From Saccharina japonica (taxonomy: Eukaryota > Sar > Phaeophyceae > Laminariales > Laminariaceae), in assembly GCA_008828725.1 (NCBI GenBank), contig MEHQ01001485.1, positions 143,899 through 207,898 of the forward strand: DNA of 64,000 bases, read 5' to 3'. Below the pieces are notes generated by a model. The model was not told the origin of the DNA. It saw nothing but the letters and a program-made list of their open reading frames with translations, and searched no databases. Position numbers and translations under genes: made by a program. Position 1 is the stretch's first letter. Every line of letters begins with the position of its first letter. This document shows positions 57,009 to 64,000 of this stretch, in pieces.

Positions 57009-57027
57009 AGATGTGTATAAGAGACAG
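57009..57027 (+). other. Tn5 mosaic-end (transposase library adapter) sequence
   Basis: AGATGTGTATAAGAGACAG is an exact 19-bp match to the hyperactive Tn5 mosaic end used in tagmentation libraries. It lies exactly at the joint between copy A and copy B of the duplicated block and inside element D. Most likely an untrimmed adapter and a false join. Confidence 0.93.
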
Positions 57028-57400
57028 GGCATGGATCGTGCCATTGGGTGGCCCGTCAAATTCACTGGCCGGCCCATGAAAATTGTCTGGACGACCCATA
57101 TAGAGCCCGTGTCTCATGGGCCTCGTTGCCATGTGATGGGCCGGCCAGGCCGGGTCGAGACTTTTGCAAAAACGATGGGCCGGGCTGTGAACGTTTGAAG
57201 CTGTGATCGTCTGGGCCGGGCCGCGGCCTACTCTCTGAAAATGTGGTGGGCCGGGCCGGGCCGCGGCCCACCCTCCAGGTATTTCGTCGGCTGGGCCGGG
57301 TCGCGGCCCACCAAACTAAATTTTGATTGGCCGGGTCGGGGCACGGCCTATCATATCGAAATTTGATGGGCCGGGCCGGCCCAAACCGGTCTCGTGGGCA

Positions 57401-57727
57401 GGTTAGCAGGTAACCACGAAGCTTGTTAGAGTCGAAATCGTGAATTCGAGCCCCCCGAGTGCATGCTCGTAGGGACGTTTGCTCGCAATATCTTGACTAT
57501 TGCGGAAAACGCGAGAGCGTGAGTTAGGAAAATTCGAATAGAATCGACGAGCGTTGGGAATGCTGAACCATATGCGCGATAAGAATCAAGGCAAGAACTG
57601 TAGTGGAGGAAGAGGAAGAGTTTCCTACTTTGTGACCCCGGATCTAAGTTACGACTATTATGAAGGAGGGAGGACGGCAGCAGTGCGAAGATAATAAATG
57701 GGAAGGAAAAGAAGAGAAAAAAAAACA
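57401..57727 (+). mobile_element. SINE, duplicate of copy 3
   Basis: Near-identical to 53690-54016 at an offset of 3,711 bases; it lies inside the duplicated block. Confidence 0.65.
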
Positions 57728-57818
57728 GGGGCGGCCCCTGACAAGCTCTGAAAATATGATAGGCCTAAATAACCACGCTGATATATATTACGCTCTCAGC
57801 ACTTGATTCAGTTTTGTA

Positions 57819-58152
57819 AGCCGGTCGCCCCGGTGGTCTAACTGGTAGCCACGAACCCTGTAGGCCCGGATGTCGAGGGTTCGATTCTCCCCATGGAGGT
57901 TTTTATTCTCAAATGACACCTTCTGTCGAGAGAGCATATTATAGCGTGGGTAAGCAAAATTCGACGAGAGTTGACGAGGGAAGAAAGTGCTGAAATCTTC
58001 TCGCGATAAAAATGCAAGGCAAGAACCGTAGTGGGGGAGGAGGGAGAGGAGCCTACTTTGTGACCCCGGATCTGAGTTACGACTAGGGAGGGAGAAAGAC
58101 GGAAGTGCGAAGATAATAAATGGGATGGACAAGAAAAAAAGAGAAAAAAAAA
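57819..58152 (+). mobile_element. SINE, duplicate of copy 4
   Basis: Near-identical to 54108-54440, with the same box A and box B. The body here has CTCGCGATAAAAATG where copy 4 has CTCGCGATGAAAATG. The inverted head fragment follows at 58162-58258. Confidence 0.75.
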
Positions 58153-58316
58153 ACACTCAATATGACACACGTGATATTCGATTCACAGAAATAAACTCGT
58201 TCGTTCGATGGTATTTTATACCACTTTTAATACTCATAGACCATCGGGGCGACCTACGATGCCTGTGCATCTCTTAATTTAAGCATACGATTGACGTCCA
58301 TATACGTATCAATCAT

Positions 58317-58591
58317 AGGCACACTATAGTATACCTGGTACGTTTATTTCAGACTGTTTAATTTTAATTTTAATTTATTTTTAATTATTTCTTCCCCCAC
58401 AAATAGACACACACTTCCTGAAATCTACAGCCTCAGATTGTGTCCCCCTCATACGGGATGTACATCCTACATGAGGACATGTAAAATCCGTAAGTACGCG
58501 CGATCGAAGTATTACACTCAGCTACGAAGCAAAGATGAGCTTCGACGAAATCCTCGAGCTCACAGCTGTTGTTTTTATAATTTTTTAATAT
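58317..58591 (+). mobile_element. Family C hairpin repeat (SINE-like), filled site
   Basis: The duplicated block lacks this 275-bp segment at the matching place (54606/54607), so it is an insertion. It contains the nested palindrome CCTCATACGGGATGTACATCC then ATGAGGACA, a GCGCGATCGAAGTATTACAC segment and ends in T/A-rich sequence. Target duplication is at most two bases. Confidence 0.65.
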
Positions 58592-59451
58592 ACGTGGGTA
58601 CTTGACAAACTCATATTATACCAATATCAGGTTATGTATGCTGCCTGGTACCAGATAACCGTATATTAAAAACATATATAAAAAACAAAAGCTGTGAAAT
58701 CGAAGGTTTCGTCGAAACTCATATATATGTACATATATGTTGACGATCGTATGCAAAAAATAGTGAAGAATATATATATGTATATTGGTGATGTTTGTTT
58801 TGACGATCGTTTGACACGAAATCCGACATTTCAGAATTTGAAACACCGGGAGAAATGACGGCAAGAGAGACGTGGCGCTAGGAATATTCACTCGGGGAAT
58901 AAGGAATATTCCCTGGTGGGAAAGAGAGCAGGAGGCTGCTCCTACAGGGGCCAACGGTACGGACGGGGCGAGAGGTCTGAACGCATCACCGGTCGATACG
59001 TACTCACAGCGGGGAAGCGGGGGCCGCTACTTTCGACTTGCACGAGTACCGCCAACCGGTTGCAATTTGTAATACCCGCGGTCAAGGCTGTTCACAAGAC
59101 CGGTGGTGGCACAATGTATATGGTAGTAAAAGGCTGTTTCTTATGGGATTTTGTTTGAGGTTCCTAAATGAACCCTTTTTTGACTCGTCTGTTTGTGACG
59201 TCATTTTTGAAGTCTTGTACGAGCCAAGACTTAAAGTGTCGTTTCTTATGGAAGCGTATGACAAAAACAAAAAATCATTGTTATCGTATGAGGCGGAGAC
59301 CACAAAAGACGAGCGACCACACATAAACCAAGTACTGCTGTACCAGGTACCAGGTATGATATAATATATTATTTTTTATACCTGGTATATTATGGCTACG
59401 AACGAGTACTCAATTTTGTTTTATGAAATTAAAGCCTAGATGTACCTGGTA

Positions 59452-59806
59452 GTGACACCGCGGTCACACCGGTAGACTATATTTTAATAACAATAGTGGT
59501 CAGCTTCAAAGGCTATTATTAATAACATTGGTGCCCGAGGTCGAATCCCACCGTGGTGCGATTTTGACTTCATTTGAAAAAATCAAATAGACCTACGAGT
59601 AATAGCTGAGAGCGCCTTCGTGGCGGGGGTAGTTGGCGGAAGACAGAAACAAGTCGAAGAGGGGAGAAAGTGCGGAAATATTATTGCGATAAAAATACAA
59701 GGCAAGTACCGTAGTGGGGGAGGAGGGAGAAGAGCCTATTAAGTGCCTCCGGATCTGAGTTACGACTAAGAGGGAGAGAAAAGAAGGACGAAGTTAATAA
59801 TTGAGA
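59452..59806 (+). mobile_element. SINE, duplicate of copy 5, split by an inverted-repeat element
   Basis: Same head and body as 56484-56829. The tail stops at ATTGAGA (59800-59806) and resumes as ATTGAGATGGACAAAA after 60196, so a 390-bp element has landed in the tail and duplicated ATTGAGA. Confidence 0.75.
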
Positions 59807-60196
59807 CAAGGGCGCACAAAAAAAAAAGAAAACGACACCACACACCTAGCTAGGAAGGTCATAATGAAAAACAAACCGGATCGCTGTGATCACAGGACGA
59901 AATGAGCAAAAACCATTTTTTTCGTTTTTTGTTCCCTTTTTAATAATGAAAAACAAACCGGATCGCTGTGATCACAGGACGAAATGAGCAAAAACCATTT
60001 TTTTCGTTTTTTGTTCCCTTTTTAAAACTTGGTTTTAGAGACCCCCCTTATTTTTTTTCGCTGGTCGGGGGGGTGACGGGTAATTAAAAAAAAGCTTGAC
60101 TTATTGTTTTCTGGGATCACAACGGTCCGGTTTCTTCCCTCCAATATAGGGCGGGGGGTGTGTGGTGTCGATAACTTTTTTTTTTGTGCACCCTTG
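59807..60196. mobile_element. Inverted-repeat element D, complete copy, 7-bp target duplication
   Basis: Left CAAGGGCGCACAAAAAAA then CGACACCACACACC; right GGTGTGTGGTGTCG then TTTTTTGTGCACCCTTG. The arms are about 90 bp, including an AAACCGGATCGCTGTGATCA segment in inverted form. ATTGAGA flanks both sides (59800-59806, 60197-60203). A 70-bp internal tandem duplication (about 59870-60015) is specific to this copy. It is inserted in a SINE tail. Confidence 0.8.
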
Positions 60197-60203
60197 ATTG
60201 AGA

Positions 60204-61184
60204 TGGACAAAAAATATATATATATATTTATATATCGTATGTATAAAGGGATTTTCCTAGGGAGAGGCCTATACTGCTGTACTGCTACGAATATGATACT
60301 GCTGAAACGTGATATTTTTTTTTCTACTGAGATAATATCCCATTCCAGAAATATTGGAAATTATCCTGTGACCACACACATGCACTCTGGTGTGGCCATG
60401 AATGAGTTAATGTGAGAACAACAACAAACCATCAACGTGTTCGTCCGTTTTTACTAACAATATCCAGCAATCGAGAGGAGACAAGGTAAAATACGCGCCC
60501 CCAATATAAATATGTATCATCATTGATGTTCTGTATCATGTGTCCAAGCGCCAAATGGGGCATCGGAAATCTGTTTAGCAGGACCAGTCGCATCGCATCG
60601 CGTGGTCAGACAGTTGCCAATGTATACGATGGCCGGCTGTATACGACATACTACATGATCACGTAAATGTGTTACGAGCGGAACCAAGAAAAACATAGTT
60701 AGTTCGAAAAGTAAAACAAAAACACCCGAAACAAAACATATCGACAGATGATGCTGATAACGTAAGGCGGCTGTGCCAATGGAGGCATCACCGCAACGCA
60801 CTACCACCAGTTGTTTTCTTAGCAGTTGCTACAGGTCACTCACACAAGGCGCTTCGAAGAGATCCTTTTGGTGTGTCAGCCTCTAAATTTTTGTGGCTTG
60901 CTTCGCGCAGAGTTCCTGTTGATGTGTCAGCCTCTAGATTTTGTGGGTTGCTTCGGCCCGATAGGTGATGTCTGATGGAAGAGGCACGCGCTTCCTTGTC
61001 AAGAGTGGAGTACTCTCTGCCAGAAGAGAGGAGACATCACGCATTAAAATATTTATCTGAACTTACATACCTGGTATGTAAATACACGATTGCAGGCGCA
61101 GATGAAACAACAACCAACGACCCGAAGCTCTCTGCCCCTAAGCGTTTTGACACCCGAAATATCAAATATTCGGAACGCATACGT
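60204..61184. other. No gene recognised
   Basis: Begins with the resumed SINE tail and a TATATA run (about 60218-60235). A tandem TGTGTCAGCCTCTA-containing pair lies at about 60870 and 60925. Confidence 0.45.
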
Positions 61185-61566
61185 AGCTGTATTTTTGTTT
61201 TTTTTGTTTCGGTTCATCCCATTCATATCACGTTCGCCCTTTTTATCTCGCTCCTTTCTTGTCGTAACTCAGATTTGGGGTCACACAGTAGGCTCCTCTC
61301 CCTCCTCCCCCACTGCGGTTCGTGTCTTCTTGCATTTTTTTCGCGAGAAGACTTCAGACCGTTCTTCCCTCGTCGACGTGCATCGAATTATGCCTACCCA
61401 CTCTACTAGGCGCTCTCAGCGGGTACTCGATTCCGTCGTAATTTTGTTTTGCAAATGAACCCGAATAAAATCCAACGTTCGACCCACGTGACACTCGATT
61501 CCCGGCAACAAGCTCTTGGACGCGTTTGAGGTCACCACTAGACCATCGGGGCGACCCGCGGTGTTT
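61185..61566 (-). mobile_element. tRNA-derived SINE, minus strand
   Basis: The reverse complement starts GGTCGCCCCGATGGTCTAG (box-A-like TGGTCTAGTGG), with box-B-like GGGTCGAACG about 60 bases on, then the family body and tail. It is more diverged than the 53-60 kb copies. Confidence 0.7.
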
Positions 61567-61744
61567 TTGCTAACAATATTGCTTTCGAAATATGGTATCC
61601 TGGAAACACGAATGCTACAACGGGTTTCGGTTTCTTGGGTTCGCGGATCTCGCGTAGGTCGGACGTTTGAGTTTATGTGCAAATATTTATAATACATACG
61701 AGTCACGAGGTAAATACGTACTACGAGAGCGTAAAAAATAACGG

Positions 61745-61985
61745 AACACACTACGTGCTGAGAGCGCTTAGCAGCGTGAGTAAGTGTAATTCAATGCGAG
61801 TCCAAGAGGAGAGGAAGGGTCAAGTCTTCTCGCGATTAAAATCAAAGGCACGAATCAAGGTGGGGGAGGAGGAAGAAGAGCCTACTTCGTGGCCCCGGAC
61901 CTGAGTTGCCACGCTTCGATAGGATGCAGAGAGAAATAAAGACGAACGAAGGTAATAAATAGAATGAAAAACCGAACGAAAATAT
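61745..61985 (+). mobile_element. SINE body, diverged
   Basis: Contains GCTGAGAGCGCTTAGCAGCG, CTCGCGATTAAAATC, GGTGGGGGAGGAGGAAGAAG and GTGGCCCCGGACCTGAG, the same order as in the other SINE bodies. No tRNA head was recognised upstream. Confidence 0.6.
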
Positions 61986-62350
61986 AGTCACATATAGATG
62001 ATATGCAGACCTGATACTCGCCGCCAGATAATGCCAAACGTCGGGTCCTAGGGGCGATCTCAGGGCCGAACTTGGGTTAAATTTGCGTATACCTCAGCAG
62101 GTAATGAAACGTCAGACTCTGTGGGTGTGGGATTTGCACCGGTTACCCGGAACATTATACTGTAGCGTGTACACGGATAGAACAGGGGTCTTTTCCACTG
62201 CATGTATTTCCGTGTATGCTGTTGTCGTAGTTTGTGAGTCGTTTTTGTTGTTCCCACATAAACTGATGATGGCAAAAGACATAGGCCATGGTCACAGCAT
62301 AGTAAAGGCCCCAAAACAACTACTGAGTGGAATAATACCTCAGTCAGGGG

Positions 62351-62637
62351 AGACTGATGCACGAAATACTGGCGGGACGGTAGGGGGGTCCCTGTTTTTG
62401 GCCATTGTTTTCAGCGGCTGAGAGTCACTGCGATGAGTCGCCACAATATTGCTTCGCGGTTGTTCAAGGCTTGACGCTTTTTTTTTCGAGATATGCACCA
62501 CCATGGCGTGCTTGCTACTCTGCGGCAACACCATGCTCCTGGGTCTAGTTTTGAGTGAGGTACACAGCCACTCGCCCGAGTGGAGTAAAAACGTGGTTGT
62601 GAAAACCAGAATACCCCCCCTACCGTAGCACCAGTCA
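62351..62637 (+). mobile_element. MITE family B, copy 2
   Basis: Starts AGACTGATGC (then an extra stretch before ACGGTAGGGGGG) and ends CCCCCCTACCGTAGCACCAGTC. The interior shares GAGATATGCACCACCATGG and CCACTCGCCCGAGTGGA with copy 1. Target duplication is not evident. Confidence 0.7.
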
Positions 62638-62689
62638 AAATACTAAATACAAAGTACAACTCAGTACGATTTATCCATCGTAACAAGGA

Positions 62690-63840
62690 CCAGTTCCACA
62701 AGCACCTGAAGGGTGCGGTGGAGGGACGGTCGAAAAGCGAGAAGCGGGCAGTTCATCGTGGACAAGGATGGCACACTGCGAGGGGACCAGGTGCGCATTC
62801 TTGAAAAGGAGGGCGGGATGTTTCGGTACCCTCCTGACCTCGAAATCGCCTGGCCTTGACCGAACCATGTGATCCCTATTTCCTCAACGGCCGAACTGGA
62901 AAGAGGTGGGACCAGACTACCTTCCGGCCGAGTTGCTAACACTGGACAACTTCGAATTCATCCGGTAATCGCACAACTTCCTTGTCAATTTGGGGGAAAC
63001 GGGTGACGTCCCCCAGTAATTGAAAGATGCGACCATTAAGGTTCTTCATGAAAATAATGATCGATATAATTGCGACAACTACACCGAGGGATTTCGCCTC
63101 TTGCCCATTCAGTCAAAGTACTGCTGAAAATGATCGCGTCACGTCTTAACAACTGCTGCGAGGCCGAAGGGATACTCGCCAACGAACAGAGCGGCGTTCG
63201 CCTGGCATGATCATCAGTCGGCATGCGGTTCGTTTTGCGTCGACTGCAAGAACTCGAACAAGCCAAAACAACCCCCCTGCACATGTGCTTCATCGACCTG
63301 GATTTGTTGTGGGTGGTGCTCGCACGGATCAGCGTACCAGATAGGCTGTAACTCGTTTAAAGCCAATTACACGAAGGAGTGCGAGCTCTCGTACGTACGG
63401 ATGGCGGTGAGCACTCTGAATGGTTTTATTGTCACTCAGGGGCTGCGGCAAGTATGCGTGCGGTCACCGCTTATGTCCAATGCCTTCTTCGCTGCTGTGA
63501 TACACGCCGTGCTGATACGCTTCAGTGAGGACCCAGACATATTGAGGGACTTCGTTCGCCTCGAAGAAGACCGCAGGGAGGAAGGGGTGGAGGTTGACCC
63601 TCTACCACGCGTAGAGAGGGCAGTGTGTCTAAGTCGACGGAAGGGCTTGAGAAGATGATGGCCGTCATGATTGTAACCCTTTTCAAAGCAACTGGTATCA
63701 CCGTATCCGAAACGAAAATGCAGCCTATGTTGCTGCGGACACCAAATCAAGCACTCCGGACCTCGCCGCTCGTCGTCGAAGCAGCGGGCCATAGATATAA
63801 ACAGACGATGCAGTTTTGCGCGACTTCCTTATTCTCCTGT
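62690..63840 (+). pseudogene. Broken LINE (non-LTR retrotransposon) reverse transcriptase
   Basis: Conceptual pieces in several frames match a non-LTR reverse transcriptase in order: GDVPQ then KDATIKVLH (about 63.0 kb), [11 protein letters not shown] (63.12 kb), ANEQSGVR (63.18 kb), CFIDLD (63.29 kb), GLRQVCVRSPLMSN (63.44 kb) and GLEKMMAV (63.65 kb). Frameshifts and stops separate them. The stretch that should hold the YADD active site, between the AVIHAVL segment and GLEKMM, is missing. Normal members have GLRQGC; this copy has GLRQVC. Neither an endonuclease domain nor a poly-A tail is visible within the window. Confidence 0.75.
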
Positions 63841-64000
63841 TAATCCGAGCGTGACTTTACTTTTTCTGGCTATAGTTTTTTGGTGTACTGTGCTGTACCC
63901 CAGGTGGCTTCGTATCGTATACTGGCTTCACGCTTCCAACTTATCGTACCTTAAACTCAACAAGCAAACTCGTGACAGCAAGGAGGCATCGATCTACACA

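Larger units (their letters stand above)
57028..60060 (+). repeat. Duplicated block, copy B
   Basis: Starts abruptly at GGCATGGATCGTGCC straight after a 19-bp Tn5 mosaic end, at a position equal to 53317 in copy A. Contains one copy of module M and the family C insertion. Confidence 0.85.

Noticed and set aside
1-64000. CRISPR arrays, bacterial operons, rRNA genes
   Set aside because: The tandem repeats present have irregular units without spacer-repeat alternation. Splice sites and SINEs show nuclear eukaryotic DNA, and no rRNA core sequence was recognised.

Overview
This is a repeat-rich, intron-bearing nuclear window from a eukaryote. Introns have ordinary GT-AG borders and run from about 0.2 to 3.7 kb, non-coding DNA dominates, and tRNA-derived SINEs, short inverted-repeat DNA elements, a LINE and an old retrotransposon are all present. 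The retrotransposon reverse transcriptase (about 16.5-18 kb) resembles, from memory, elements I associate with oomycetes. The LINE and the GDPH-motif protein resemble algal and stramenopile families. A stramenopile, perhaps an ochrophyte alga, is my best guess, but the sequence does not prove it.

The clearest host gene lies on the minus strand from about 39.35 kb down to 25.76 kb. It is a subtilisin-like (S8) protease-family gene cut into at least 12 exons, one of them only 31 nt. Reading phase agrees at every junction and I see no in-frame stop in the exons used. Asp, Asn and Ser motifs are present, but the place where relatives usually carry the catalytic His reads Phe. Its introns have collected DNA elements, and one acceptor site has been duplicated in tandem. 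Downstream on the same strand (24.21-23.28 kb) is an uninterrupted frame for a GDPH-motif (von Willebrand-D / Root-cap-like) protein. A third, unrecognised gene fragment with good splice signals lies at 43.13-42.50 kb, minus strand.

The rest is mostly repeats. 0-14 kb: little recognisable sequence broken by foldback elements, two minisatellites and miniature elements. 14.4-18.2 kb: a decayed retrotransposon carrying a miniature element. 18.2-23 kb: more miniature elements. 40-48 kb: tandem and inverted duplications with GGGT/ACCC tracts. 48-51 kb: an 800-bp near-identical duplication, one copy lying inside a split inverted-repeat element. 52-60 kb: GGGCC minisatellites, nested SINEs and a 3-kb duplication whose two copies meet at a perfect 19-bp Tn5 mosaic end, which looks like a library adapter left in the assembly. 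61-62 kb: two more SINEs. 62.7-63.84 kb: a broken LINE.

Main results: (1) the many-exon S8 gene with its unusual His site, micro-exon and duplicated acceptor; (2) two related miniature-element families with TIR core TGCTACGRTAG and 4-bp target duplications; (3) a SINE family with one body behind three different tRNA-like heads; (4) an inverted-repeat element, flanked by a 7-bp target duplication, with about 1.5 kb in its centre that includes a copy of neighbouring DNA; (5) the adapter scar at 57,009-57,027.
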